A DNA stretch of 64,000 bases, taken from Methylorubrum populi (lineage in GTDB: Bacteria; Pseudomonadota; Alphaproteobacteria; Rhizobiales; Beijerinckiaceae). Shown here piece by piece: positions 41,607 through 51,296 of the stretch (position 1 is the first letter of the stretch; every line of letters begins with the position of its first letter). Both the position numbers and the translations under genes were made by a program. The stretch spans positions 1-64,000 of the forward strand of contig DYYG01000064.1 in NCBI GenBank assembly GCA_020741775.1, read 5' to 3'. The notes beneath the pieces were generated by a model. That model saw nothing but the letters and a program-made list of their open reading frames with translations, ran no database searches and was not told where the DNA came from.

Positions 41607-41859
41607 GGCGGTGATCGAGGAGACGATGCTGCGTCTCGTGAGCGAGCGGGGACCGGCGAAGACCTGCTGTCCCTCCGAAGTCGCCCGCGCCCTCGGCGGC
41701 CCTCACCCGGATGGCTGGGGTCCCCTGATGCAGCCGGTGCGGCGGGTCGCCGTGCGGCTGACCAAGGAGGGGCGGGTGCAGATCCTGCGCAAGGGCAAGC
41801 CGGTGGCGGACCCTGACGATTTCCGTGGGATCTACCGCCTGGGCCTGCCGCCGGGCTGA
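41593..41859 (+). CDS. DUF3253 family protein
   Basis: MLRLVSERGPAKTCCPSEVARALGG...WGPLMQPVRRVAVRLTKEGRVQILRKGKPVADPDDFRGIYRL. Confidence 0.9.
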   Translation: MMADEAVIEETMLRLVSERGPAKTCCPSEVARALGGPHPDGWGPLMQPVRRVAVRLTKEGRVQILRKGKPVADPDDFRGIYRLGLPPG

Positions 41860-41866
41860 CGCTGCG

Positions 41867-42703
41867 TCACGGCCTCGGCATGACCTCGTCGGTATAACCG
41901 GCGAGCTTGTAGGCGATCATCCCGATCCATTCCTTCACGCCGATATCGAGCTCCGACAGACCGTCCGAGGCGAAACTGGCGAAGCGATAGGCATCGCGCG
42001 GCCAGTTGGTACGATAATCGACTGGGTAGGCGGTGACGGTGAAGCCCGCCTTGCGGAAGCAGCCGACAGCGCGCGGCATGTGCCAGGCGGAGGTGACGAG
42101 GAGCCAGCGCTCCCCCGGCTTGGGCTGCGTCATGCGCGCGGAGAACACCGCGTTCTCGTGGGTGTTGCGCGATTGCTGTTCCAGAATCAGCCGGTCGCGC
42201 GGCACCCCGAGCGTGTCGGCGAAGCGGCTGACGATCTCGGCCTCGGAGACGGCGCCCTCGCGGGTGCTGCCGGCCCCACCGGAGAAGACGAGCCGGGCCC
42301 GGGGGTAGCGCCGGGCGAGGTCGGCGAGGGCGATCTCCCGCTCGCCCGCATCGTTGACGGTGATCTGGTCGCGCCCGATCGAGGTGTCGGCCTCGACCGC
42401 GCCGCCGAGCACGATGATGCCCGTCACCGGAGCGCCGTCCTCGGTGAAGGCGGGGAAGCGGTTCTCCAGCGGCATCAGGGTCCAGGCCGAGAGCGGGGAG
42501 AGCCCGGCGACGAAGAGGCCGAGCAGGCCGGCGATGGCGAAGACCCGGCCGAGCCCCCGGCCGGCTTCGGTGAAGAGCAGCAGGCAGCCGAGAAGCCCGA
42601 GCAGGATCAGAAAGTTCGACGGCGTCAGAACGAAGTAGATCACCTTCGAGAGCGGGAAGAACATCGTCTTCTTTCGTCCTGGGGCAGGCACGGCGTCCGT
42701 CAC
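41867..42703 (-). CDS. YdcF/ElyC family (DUF218) membrane protein
   Basis: GIIVLGGAVEADTS, LVFSGGAGSTREGAVSEAEIV, RDRLILEQQSRNTHENAVFSA, WLLVTSAWHMPRAVGCF. Confidence 0.92.
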   Translation of the reverse strand: MTDAVPAPGRKKTMFFPLSKVIYFVLTPSNFLILLGLLGCLLLFTEAGRGLGRVFAIAGLLGLFVAGLSPLSAWTLMPLENRFPAFTEDGAPVTGIIVLGGAVEADTSIGRDQITVNDAGEREIALADLARRYPRARLVFSGGAGSTREGAVSEAEIVSRFADTLGVPRDRLILEQQSRNTHENAVFSARMTQPKPGERWLLVTSAWHMPRAVGCFRKAGFTVTAYPVDYRTNWPRDAYRFASFASDGLSELDIGVKEWIGMIAYKLAGYTDEVMPRP

Positions 42704-42727
42704 GATGGGACCTCCCGCCGGGGTTTG

Positions 42728-43351
42728 TCAGGTCAGCGGCAGCGACAGAACCGCCGACGAGGCCGGGCGTTGCGCGAGTTCGCCGAGCCAGCGCCGGATG
42801 GCGGGCCGCTCCTCGCGCTCCAGGGGAAGCTGGAACCAGCGATTGGCCGCCAGACCGACCGCGATGTCGGCGATGGTGAAGCCTGCGCCCGCCACAAACG
42901 GCGTTCCGGAGAGATGCCGGTCGAGCAGGGCGGCGCAGCGCTCGGAATTCAGCCGCGACGCCTCGACGATGCCGGCATCGCGCTTTTCGGGGGCGACGCG
43001 GACGAGTTGCAGGAAGGCGTCGCGCATCGCCGGGGTGAAGGCGGTGGCCTGCCAGTCGAGCCATTGATCGATCAGGGCGCGGGCGCGGGGCTGCGCCGGC
43101 AGGGCCAGCGGCCCGCGATAGGCATGGGCGAGGTAGCGTAGGATCGCGTTCGACTCCCAGAGGACGAAGCCGTCCTCGTCCAGGGTCGGCACCAGACCGT
43201 TGGGGTTCAAGGCGCGGTAGGCGGCGTCACCGACGATGCCGTGCGCGCCGCCCGCCTCGATATGCTCGTAGGGCAGCCCCAATTCATCGAGGGCCCAGAG
43301 CGCCTTCTGAACGTTCCCGGAGCTTGCCCGCCCCCACAGCGTCCGCGTCAT
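42728..43351 (-). CDS. Glutathione S-transferase family protein
   Basis: MTRTLWGRASSGNVQKALWALDELGLPYEHIEAGG...NPNGLVPTLDEDGFVLWESNAILRYLA. Confidence 0.93.
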   Translation of the reverse strand: MTRTLWGRASSGNVQKALWALDELGLPYEHIEAGGAHGIVGDAAYRALNPNGLVPTLDEDGFVLWESNAILRYLAHAYRGPLALPAQPRARALIDQWLDWQATAFTPAMRDAFLQLVRVAPEKRDAGIVEASRLNSERCAALLDRHLSGTPFVAGAGFTIADIAVGLAANRWFQLPLEREERPAIRRWLGELAQRPASSAVLSLPLT

Positions 43352-44415
43352 CCGTCGTGTTTCCCGTCTTCGTCCCGGTCGGGCGGATAGGCATGGGTCA
43401 CGCCCTGTGGATCGGTGACGCGCCACGCATCCCCGGCCCCGTCGAGATAACCCGGCCCCACCGGCACCTTCCCGTAGCCGCCGGGAATGTCGAGGACGTA
43501 AAGCGGCTGAGCAAGGCCGGAAAGCCGGCCGCGCAGGCGCCGCATCAAAGCCTGCCCCTCGGGGAGGGTGGTGCGCAGGTGGCCCGTGCCCGGCGCGAGA
43601 TCGCCCTGATGCAGATAATAGGGCTTGATCCGATTCTCGACGAAGCCGCGCATCAGGGCTTCCAAGGTGTCCGCATCGTCGTTGACGCCCCGCAGCAGCA
43701 CGCTCTGACTGACCATGGGGATGCCGGCATCGACCAGCCGCGCGATGGCCGCGCGGGCGGCCGGCGTGAACTCACGCGGATGATTGGCATGGAGCGCCAC
43801 GAACACCGCACCGGAGAACCGCTTCAGCGCCGCGACCAGCCGCTCGTCGATGCGGGCGGGCTCCACCACCGGGACGCGGGTGTGGAAGCGCAGCACCCGC
43901 ACATGCGGGATGACGGCCAGCGACTCGGCGATTCCGGCGAGGCGGCGGGGCGAGAGGGCGAAGGGGTCGCCCCCCGTCACCACTACCTCCCAGATCGCGG
44001 GGCGATCGGCGATGTAGCGATAGGCCACGGCCAGTTCCGCCTCGCTCAGCGAGCCCTGACCCTCGGGGCCGACCCGCTCGCGGCGGAAGCAGAACCGGCA
44101 ATAGACCGGGCAGACATGCAGCGGCTTCAGCAGCACCCGGTCGGGATAGCGGTGGACGATGCCGGGAACCGGCTCATGCACGTCGTCGCCGATGGGGTCG
44201 GCGCGCTCCTGCGGACGCGTCTCCATCTCTTCCGCGCGCGGCACGAATTGGCGGGCGATGGGGTCGTCCGGGCGGCCGGGCTCGATCAGCTCGGCCATGT
44301 CGGCGGTGACCGAGACAGCGTAGCGGGCGGCGACACGCTCCAGCACGGGCAAGGCGGCGGCGTCGATCAGACCGGCGCGGGCCAGCGCGGGCGCGCTCTT
44401 CAGCGCGGCGCTCAC
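43348..44415 (-). CDS. epmB: EF-P beta-lysylation protein EpmB / lysine 2,3-aminomutase-like radical SAM
   Basis: CPVYCRFCFRRERVG radical-SAM motif, VVTGGDPFALSPRRLAGIAESL; GTG start in GTGA overlap with epmA. Confidence 0.92.
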   Translation of the reverse strand: MSAALKSAPALARAGLIDAAALPVLERVAARYAVSVTADMAELIEPGRPDDPIARQFVPRAEEMETRPQERADPIGDDVHEPVPGIVHRYPDRVLLKPLHVCPVYCRFCFRRERVGPEGQGSLSEAELAVAYRYIADRPAIWEVVVTGGDPFALSPRRLAGIAESLAVIPHVRVLRFHTRVPVVEPARIDERLVAALKRFSGAVFVALHANHPREFTPAARAAIARLVDAGIPMVSQSVLLRGVNDDADTLEALMRGFVENRIKPYYLHQGDLAPGTGHLRTTLPEGQALMRRLRGRLSGLAQPLYVLDIPGGYGKVPVGPGYLDGAGDAWRVTDPQGVTHAYPPDRDEDGKHDG

Positions 44416-45470
44416 CGGCCCCGGCCTCGGGTCACGGGGGTCCAGATCACGTCGTCGATGCGCGGGGCGCCGGTGGCCAGCATCACCAGCCGGTCGAAGC
44501 CGAGGGCGATGCCGCTCGCCTCGGGCATGATGGCGAGGGCGTCGAGGAAGTCCTCGTCGATCGGGTAGCGCTCGCCATAGATCCGGGCCTTCTCCGCCAT
44601 CTCCGCCTCGAAGCGGCGGCGCTGCTCCGCCGGATCGGTCAACTCGCCGAAGGCGTTGGCGAGTTCCACGCCGCAGGCATAGAGCTCGAAGCGCTCGGCC
44701 ACCCGCGGATCGCGCGGGCTCGGCCGGGCCAAAGCCGCCTCGCTGACGGGATATTCGCACAGGATGGTCGGCCGGCCCTGGCCGAGATGCGGCTCGATCA
44801 ACCCGACCAGGACACGGCTGAACAGATCGGCCCAGTTATCGTCCCGCGCTACACGCAGGCCGCGCGTCATCACCGCATCGGCCAGGGCATCGCGGTCGGT
44901 CGCGCCCTCGGGCGAGATCGTGGCCAGAAGGTCGATGGCGGCGAAGCGGTGGAACGCTTCCGCCAGGGTCAGCCGCTCGAAGGGCGCGAAGGGATCGGCC
45001 TCGCGCCCGCGAAAGCTCAGGCGCCGGGTTCCCGCCGCCTCGGCGGACAGGGCCAGCAGGGCGGCGCAATCGTCCATCAGCGCATCGTAGGATTCGCCCG
45101 CCCGGTACCATTCGAGCATCGTGAATTCGGGATGGTGCAGCACCCCCCGCTCGCGGTTGCGGAAGACGTGGGCGAGGCTGAACAAGCGCGGCTCACCGGC
45201 GGCCAGCAGCTTCTTGCAGGCGAATTCCGGCGAGGTGTGCAGGTAGAGGGGGTCTCTCCCACCATCGGGCAGGATCGCCTCGGTGGCGAAGGCCGAGAGA
45301 TGCGCCTCGTTGCCCGGCGAGACCTGAAGCGCGGCGGCTTCCACCTCGATGAAATCGCCGGCGGCGAACCAGGTACGCAGGCCGACGAGAATACGGTTGC
45401 GGGTCAGCAGCAGGGGCCGGCGATCCGCATGGATGCCGGGATGCCACCAGGGCGAGGACTCGTTGCTCAC
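44412..45470 (-). CDS. epmA: EF-P--(R)-beta-lysine ligase EpmA (class II LysRS paralogue lacking the tRNA-binding domain)
   Basis: LYLHTSPEFACKKLLAAGEPRLFSLAHVFRNRERGVLHHPEFTMLEWYRAGESYDALMDD; GVELANAFGELTDPAEQRRRFE; GTG start. Confidence 0.94.
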   Translation of the reverse strand: MSNESSPWWHPGIHADRRPLLLTRNRILVGLRTWFAAGDFIEVEAAALQVSPGNEAHLSAFATEAILPDGGRDPLYLHTSPEFACKKLLAAGEPRLFSLAHVFRNRERGVLHHPEFTMLEWYRAGESYDALMDDCAALLALSAEAAGTRRLSFRGREADPFAPFERLTLAEAFHRFAAIDLLATISPEGATDRDALADAVMTRGLRVARDDNWADLFSRVLVGLIEPHLGQGRPTILCEYPVSEAALARPSPRDPRVAERFELYACGVELANAFGELTDPAEQRRRFEAEMAEKARIYGERYPIDEDFLDALAIMPEASGIALGFDRLVMLATGAPRIDDVIWTPVTRGRGR

Positions 45471-45593
45471 GCGAAAACAGCCTCCGGCTGGCAACCGAGC
45501 CGCGGATAGGGTAGGGCCTCGCGGATGATTCCGCTCGTCCGGCCGATAGGCCGGTGAAGAGCCGCCGTTCTCGTCAAGCCAAGGTCCACGCTC

Positions 45594-46160
45594 GTGAAAG
45601 TGATCGCCAGTACCCTTCGCAAGGGCAACGTCGTCGATAAGGACGGCAAGCTCTACGTCATCCTGACGGCAGAGAACATCCACCCCGGCAAGGGCACCCC
45701 GGTCACCCAGCTCGACATGCGCCGCATCACCGATGGTGTGAAGATCTCCGAGCGCTACCGCACCACCGAGCAGGTCGAGCGCGCCTTCGTCGAGGACCGG
45801 GAGCACACCTTCCTGTACCAGGACGGTGAGGGGTATCACTTCATGAACCCCGAGAACTACGAGCAGATCGCGGTTCCCGAGGACGTGATCGGCGACGCCG
45901 CCCCCTACCTGCAGGAGGGCATGGCGGTGACCCTCTCGACGCATAACGGCGTGCCGCTCGCCATCGAGCTGCCCCAGCGCGTGACCCTGGAAATCGTCGA
46001 GACCGAGCCGGTCACCAAGGGCCAGACCGCCTCCTCGTCCTACAAGCCGGCGCTCCTCTCGAACGGCGTCAAGACCTCGGTGCCGCCGCACGTCTCCACC
46101 GGCACCCGCGTCGTCATCATGACGGCGGACGGCTCCTATGTGGAACGCGCCAAGGACTGA
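45594..46160 (+). CDS. efp: Elongation factor P
   Basis: [45 protein letters not shown]...; conserved modification-loop lysine PGKG (K33). Confidence 0.97.
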   Translation: MKVIASTLRKGNVVDKDGKLYVILTAENIHPGKGTPVTQLDMRRITDGVKISERYRTTEQVERAFVEDREHTFLYQDGEGYHFMNPENYEQIAVPEDVIGDAAPYLQEGMAVTLSTHNGVPLAIELPQRVTLEIVETEPVTKGQTASSSYKPALLSNGVKTSVPPHVSTGTRVVIMTADGSYVERAKD

Positions 46161-46164
46161 TCCG

Positions 46165-47151
46165 TCATGGCGGGGCCGCGGTACCTTCCGCGGCCTCGTA
46201 GCAATGTTGCGACAGGTTCTGTGCCCTGGCCCGCTCCTCCACCGTGTAGGGCTGGCCGAGGCCCCACAAACCCTCGCGGCGGAGAGCGTCGGCCGTGCAG
46301 CGGGCGGCGATCCGGCAGGCCCGGATCTCTCCTCCGGTGCGGGTGCAATGCCCCGCATAATCCCTGCGGAAGCTCGCTTCCCCCGCCTTCGGATGCGGCC
46401 CGGTCAGGGTCACAAGCCCGGTGAACAGGGCGAGCAGCAGCGGCTGGTGGACGAGGTAGACGGCGAGGCTGTGCCGCCCGGCGAAGGCCGCCCCGCGCGC
46501 GACCGCGTTCCGGGCCCGCCAGCGGGCGAGCCGTGAGCCGGCCAGAAGCGGCCGGCCGAGGCGGGCCAGCGCGATCCCCGCCAGCACCAGACCGAACCAG
46601 GGAAACAGCGGCACCCAATCGTTGGTGTCCGGCAGCGTGCGCCCGAGGCCGAGGAAGAAGAGTTCCGGCGCGTCGAGCACCGGATGGGCGATGAAGCGCG
46701 GCGCCAGCAGCACGGCGCCGGCGGCGAGCGCCGTCACCCAGGCCGGCAGGAACACGAAGGGCAGCCCCAGCACGCTCGAGACGGCGATGCAGTGCAGGAT
46801 GCCGAAGAAGATGTAGCTCTGCGGGAAGGCGAAGCGCGTCGCCACGGTGATGAGCAGGGCCGCGCCGCCGATGCGCGCGATCCTCAGCGCGAAGGGCCGC
46901 CCGCGGACGCCGTCGCCATTCGCCAGCACGAGGCCGATGCCGACCAGCAGCAGGAACGAGCCGGCGATGCCGTGGGCCGCGAGGCGCCCCGGAGGCGTCA
47001 GCGCGACATTCTGCGGCGTGAGCTGCAGGAAACCGAGATCCCACAGCGCATGGTAGGCGGCCATCGCCGCGAGCGCCGCCCCCCTTGCGAGATCGAGGGC
47101 GTCGATCCGCCGGCCCGGCTCGGGCGGCGTCGAGGAAGCGAGTGCAGACAT
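46165..47151 (-). CDS. DUF1624 / heparan-alpha-glucosaminide N-acetyltransferase-like membrane protein
   Basis: RRIDALDLARGAALAAMAAYHALWDLGFL..., GRHSLAVYLVHQPLLLALF. Confidence 0.85.
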   Translation of the reverse strand: MSALASSTPPEPGRRIDALDLARGAALAAMAAYHALWDLGFLQLTPQNVALTPPGRLAAHGIAGSFLLLVGIGLVLANGDGVRGRPFALRIARIGGAALLITVATRFAFPQSYIFFGILHCIAVSSVLGLPFVFLPAWVTALAAGAVLLAPRFIAHPVLDAPELFFLGLGRTLPDTNDWVPLFPWFGLVLAGIALARLGRPLLAGSRLARWRARNAVARGAAFAGRHSLAVYLVHQPLLLALFTGLVTLTGPHPKAGEASFRRDYAGHCTRTGGEIRACRIAARCTADALRREGLWGLGQPYTVEERARAQNLSQHCYEAAEGTAAPP

Positions 47152-47407
47152 CCCGGCCGCCCTATCACCGTTCTCGGGCGAGGGCGAAGAGGGGAGGGTC
47201 TTTGCCCAGTGCGCGCTCGGCGCGCCTGCGGCGGATCGAAACGGCTCAGCCTCCCTGTCCAATCGACAGATGCGGCAAGACTGCCATGGCCAGCGGAAAA
47301 TGCGCGTCCGCCCTGTCCCATTGCCGGCCAAACGGGCTTCCCGCGAATCGTGACTTTGTTAACGTAGTGCTGGAATTGCGCGGCGCGATTCGGCACGGGT
47401 TGCTTAC

Positions 47408-48016
47408 ATGTCGAACGATCACGAACTCAGCTCGCTCGGGGTTCAGACCGCGGAATTGCGGGAGCGCGCGACCTACCGGGAGAGCGAGGTGGATCAGCCC
47501 GCCGAACTCGTGGAGATTGCCGGCCGCATCAAGTGGTTCGATGTCTCCAAGGGATTCGGCTTCATCCTGCCCGATGACGGCTCGGCGGACGTCCTCCTGC
47601 ACATCACCTGCCTGCGGCGCGACGGGCATCAGGCGGCGAGCGAGGGCGCCCGAATCGTGGTCGAGGCGGTGCAGCGCGCCCGCGGCTGGCAGGCCCACCG
47701 GGTGATCTCCCTCGATCAATCGACCGCGCTCCACCCGTCCGAACTGCCGATGGCGCGCACCCATGTGAGCGTGACGCCGACGAGCGGCCTCGAAGTCGCG
47801 GTGGTGAAATGGTTCAACCGCCTGCGCGGCTTCGGCTTCCTCAGCCGTGGTGACGGCACGCCGGATATCTTCGTGCATATGGAGACGCTGCGCCGCTACG
47901 GCATCGCCGAGTTGAAGCCGGGCGAGCAGGTCCTGGTGCGCTACGGCGACGGCTCGAAGGGTGCTATGGCGGCGGAAGTCCGCCTCGTCGACGGGGCGCT
48001 CCCGGCCTCCCATTGA
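47408..48016 (+). CDS. Double cold-shock-domain protein
   Basis: [27 protein letters not shown] and [31 protein letters not shown]. Confidence 0.94.
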   Translation: MSNDHELSSLGVQTAELRERATYRESEVDQPAELVEIAGRIKWFDVSKGFGFILPDDGSADVLLHITCLRRDGHQAASEGARIVVEAVQRARGWQAHRVISLDQSTALHPSELPMARTHVSVTPTSGLEVAVVKWFNRLRGFGFLSRGDGTPDIFVHMETLRRYGIAELKPGEQVLVRYGDGSKGAMAAEVRLVDGALPASH

Positions 48017-48522
48017 CGGTGATCCGCGTGCCCGTTTTCCCGACCGTGTCCAAGGCTTTCCGTTTGGCCGCGTGCCTCGCCGTGCTGGCGGCGGCTCCTG
48101 TCTCGCCCCTCCGTGCCCAGGATGCCGCGCCCGCCGCGCAGGCCGCGACCGAGCCCCTGGGCATCGTCTCCAAGGGCGGCCGCCACGCCTTCCAGGTCGA
48201 GGTGATGCGCAACGATGCCCAGCGCGCCAAGGGGCTGATGTATCGCCGCACCATGGCGCCCGACCACGGCATGCTGTTCGATTTCGAGCGGCCGATGCCG
48301 GTCACCATGTGGATGAAGAACACCTATCTCTCCCTCGACATGGTGTTCATCCGCTCCGACGGCACGATTGCCCGGATCGCTCCGGACACCGAGCCGCTCT
48401 CGACCAAGGTGATCCCCTCGGGCGAGCCGGTGCTCGCCGTGCTCGAGCTCAATGCCGGCACCGCCGCCAAGCTCGGCATCCGGGCGGGGGACCGGGTCGA
48501 GCACGCGATGTTCAAGCGCTGA
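48013..48522 (+). CDS. DUF192 family secreted protein
   Basis: [52 protein letters not shown]. Confidence 0.92.
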   Translation: MTVIRVPVFPTVSKAFRLAACLAVLAAAPVSPLRAQDAAPAAQAATEPLGIVSKGGRHAFQVEVMRNDAQRAKGLMYRRTMAPDHGMLFDFERPMPVTMWMKNTYLSLDMVFIRSDGTIARIAPDTEPLSTKVIPSGEPVLAVLELNAGTAAKLGIRAGDRVEHAMFKR

Positions 48523-48565
48523 TCGTCCATCCGGCCGGGAGCGCGCCACCAGCGGGGAGGTTCGG

Positions 48566-50326
48566 TTGCCGGGCGACCCGATGCAGGACGATCCGGCCAG
48601 GGCGTGGGGCGACGCCCTGCGCGCGGCCGCGCTGTTCGCCGCCGACCCGCACGGCCTCGGCGGCATCGTCCTGCGGGCCGGGGCTGGCCCGGTGCGCGAT
48701 CTCTGGCTCGATGTCCTTCGACAACACCTCACCGGGCCGATCCGGCGGATGCCGCCGGGCATTGCCGACGACCGGCTGATCGGCGGCCTCGACCTGCCGG
48801 CGACCCTGCAGGCGGGCCGACCGGTGGTTCAACGCGGTCTTCTGTCGGAGGCCGATGGCGGTGTCGTTGTCGTGCCGATGGCCGAGCGGCTGGAGCGCGG
48901 CAGCGTCGCCCGGCTCGCCGCCGCCCTCGATACCGGCCTGCTCGCCCTCGAACGCGACGGCCTCGCCGCCCGCCTGCCCGCCCGGTTCGGCCTCGTTCTG
49001 CTCGATGAGGGACAGGAGGACGAGACGGTGCCGGAGGCGCTCGCCGACCGCTTGGCCTTCCGGATCGACCTGAGCGGTGTCGGCCTTCGGCAGGCGGAAC
49101 GTCAAAACACTCCCGCCGCGCAAGCGCGCGCGGATACGCAAAACCCTCCGCCTGCCGGGGAGGGGCCGGGCGCGGTGGACCCTGTCACCACGCTCTGCGC
49201 CTTGTCGGACGCGCTCGGCATCGCTTCGCTGCGGGCGCCGCTCCTTGCCATGCGGGTAGCCGGCCGGATCGCCACGGCGGAGGGGCGCGATGCGCCGGAG
49301 GAGGCGGACCTGATCGAGGCCGCCCGCCTCGTCCTGGCGCCCCGGGCGACACGCCTGCCGCCCGCGCCGGCAGAGGAACAGGAGGCTCAGGAGACGCCGC
49401 CGGAGCCTCCGCAGGAGGCCGGGCAATCGGAAGAGGACTCGCGAGAGCCGACGGACGCCCCACGGACGCCCGACGATGTCGTGCTGGAGGCGGTGCGGGC
49501 CGCTCTGCCACAGGATCTGCTGGCCCGGCTGCTCGCGGGCGGGCCGCCCCTGCGCGCAGGGGCGGCGGGGCGGATGGGGGCGGCGGCGGCCTCGCCGCTG
49601 ACGGGCCGGCCGGCCGGCAACCGTCCGGGCGATCCGCGCCGGGGCCGGCTCGACCTGATCGCAACCTTACGCGCCGCCGCCCCCTGGCAGCGGCTGCGCA
49701 AGCGTGAGGACGAGGCGCGACGCATCGTCGTGACCTCCGGGGATTTTCGCATCCGCCGGCTGAAGCGGCGCAGCGAGACCACGACGATCTTCTGTGTCGA
49801 TGCCTCCGGCTCGGCGGCACTGGAGCGGCTGGCCGAGGCCAAGGGGGCGGTCGAGCTGCTGCTAGCCGAATCCTATGTCCGGCGTGACCGCATCGCCCTC
49901 GTCGCCTTTCGCGGCACCGGCGCGGAGGTGGTCCTGCCGCCGACACGCTCGCTGGTGCGGGCCAAGCGCGTGCTCGCCGGATTGCCCGGCGGGGGCGGCA
50001 CACCGCTCGCCGCCGGCCTCGACGCCGCCGCCGCCCTGGCCCTCGGGGTGCGGCGCTCCGGGGGAAGCCCGGTGATCGTCCTGCTCACCGATGGACGGGC
50101 CAATGTCGCCCGCTCCGGCCTCGGCGGCCGGGCGCTCGCCGGCGAGGAGGCGCTGGCGGCCGGCCGCCTGCTGCGGGCGCAGGGCCTACCGACCCTCGTG
50201 ATCGATACGGGCGCTCGCCCCGACGGCGCCCGCCGCCTCGCCGAAGCGGCGCAGGCGCGCTACTGTCCGCTGCCCCACGCGGATGCGGGCAGCGTCAGCG
50301 CCGCGGTCCGGGCAATCACCCTCTGA
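48566..50326 (+). CDS. bchD: Magnesium chelatase subunit D
   Basis: ChlD/BchD layout: AAA-like N-part, acidic/Pro linker, VWA domain (TIFCVDASGSAALERLAEAKGAVELLLAESYVRRDRIALVAFRG). TTG at 48566 has a good ggggagg SD; ATG at 48581 is the alternative. Confidence 0.93.
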   Translation: MPGDPMQDDPARAWGDALRAAALFAADPHGLGGIVLRAGAGPVRDLWLDVLRQHLTGPIRRMPPGIADDRLIGGLDLPATLQAGRPVVQRGLLSEADGGVVVVPMAERLERGSVARLAAALDTGLLALERDGLAARLPARFGLVLLDEGQEDETVPEALADRLAFRIDLSGVGLRQAERQNTPAAQARADTQNPPPAGEGPGAVDPVTTLCALSDALGIASLRAPLLAMRVAGRIATAEGRDAPEEADLIEAARLVLAPRATRLPPAPAEEQEAQETPPEPPQEAGQSEEDSREPTDAPRTPDDVVLEAVRAALPQDLLARLLAGGPPLRAGAAGRMGAAAASPLTGRPAGNRPGDPRRGRLDLIATLRAAAPWQRLRKREDEARRIVVTSGDFRIRRLKRRSETTTIFCVDASGSAALERLAEAKGAVELLLAESYVRRDRIALVAFRGTGAEVVLPPTRSLVRAKRVLAGLPGGGGTPLAAGLDAAAALALGVRRSGGSPVIVLLTDGRANVARSGLGGRALAGEEALAAGRLLRAQGLPTLVIDTGARPDGARRLAEAAQARYCPLPHADAGSVSAAVRAITL

Positions 50327-50334
50327 GGCGCCGT

Positions 50335-51243
50335 TTGCCCTTGCCCCTTCTCGACGATCAGCGCCCCGATTGGGAGCGCGATGGCCATGACTGGCCGCAC
50401 CGGGCGGCGAGCCGCTTCGTCGAGGCCGCGGGCCTGCGCTGGCACCTGCAGGAATTCGGCGAGCCGACCGCGCCCGGCCTGCTGCTCCTCCACGGCACCG
50501 GGGCGGCGACCCATTCCTGGCGCGGCCTCGCCCCGCTGCTGGCCCAACGGTTCTGGGTCGTGGCGCCGGATCTGCCGGGTCACGGCTTCTCCGATCCGCT
50601 GCCGGCCCGTCGGCTCTCGCTGCCGGGCATGGCCGAGGCGGTCGGAGGATTGATCGATCACCTCGGCCTGTCCCCCCGCCTCGCCGTCGGCCATTCGGCG
50701 GGCGCGGCCATCCTGGCGCGGATGTGCCTCGACCGGCGCATCGCCCCCGATCTGCTCGTGGCGATCAACGGCGCGCTCACGCCGTTTCCCGGCGTCGCCA
50801 ATATTCTGTTCCCGAGTATCGCCCGCGTGCTGTTCCTGAACCCGATCACCCCGAAGGTCTTCGCCTGGAGCGCCGACCGTGCGGCGGTGCGCCGGCTCAT
50901 CGACGGCACCGGCTCGCGCCTCGATCCGCAGGGCCTCGACCTCTACCGCCGGCTGTTCACCCGCCCCGGCCATGTCTCGGGGGCGCTCGGGATGATGGCG
51001 AATTGGGACCTGCCGGCTCTGTCACGCGACCTGCCGGGCCTCACGACCCGCACCCTGCTGATCGTTGGCGGTGACGACAAGGCGATCAAGCCGGAAGACG
51101 CCTTCACCCTGCGCGAGCGTTTGCCGAATGCCCACGTCGAGTTGCTGCGCGGCCTCGGCCATCTGGCCCACGAGGAGGCGCCGGAGCGCGTGGCGGGTCT
51201 CATCCTCACGGAGGCCGAAACGGCGCAAACGGCGACTCCGTGA
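50335..51243 (+). CDS. bchO: Alpha/beta hydrolase BchO (Mg-chelatase accessory)
   Basis: LLLLHGTGAATHSWRGLAPLLA, VGHSAGAAILARM; directly after bchD. Confidence 0.9.
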   Translation: MPLPLLDDQRPDWERDGHDWPHRAASRFVEAAGLRWHLQEFGEPTAPGLLLLHGTGAATHSWRGLAPLLAQRFWVVAPDLPGHGFSDPLPARRLSLPGMAEAVGGLIDHLGLSPRLAVGHSAGAAILARMCLDRRIAPDLLVAINGALTPFPGVANILFPSIARVLFLNPITPKVFAWSADRAAVRRLIDGTGSRLDPQGLDLYRRLFTRPGHVSGALGMMANWDLPALSRDLPGLTTRTLLIVGGDDKAIKPEDAFTLRERLPNAHVELLRGLGHLAHEEAPERVAGLILTEAETAQTATP

Positions 51244-51278
51244 AAGTCCTCTTGCGCTGACGAATTTCCCAGCCATAG

Positions 51279-51296
51279 TGTCAACTTATGTTGACA
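51279..51296. promoter_or_regulatory. TGT-N12-ACA palindrome, candidate PpsR/CrtJ binding site
   Basis: TGTCAAC-TTAT-GTTGACA, perfect 7-bp arms; overlaps the predicted crtI ATG (51288). Confidence 0.75.
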
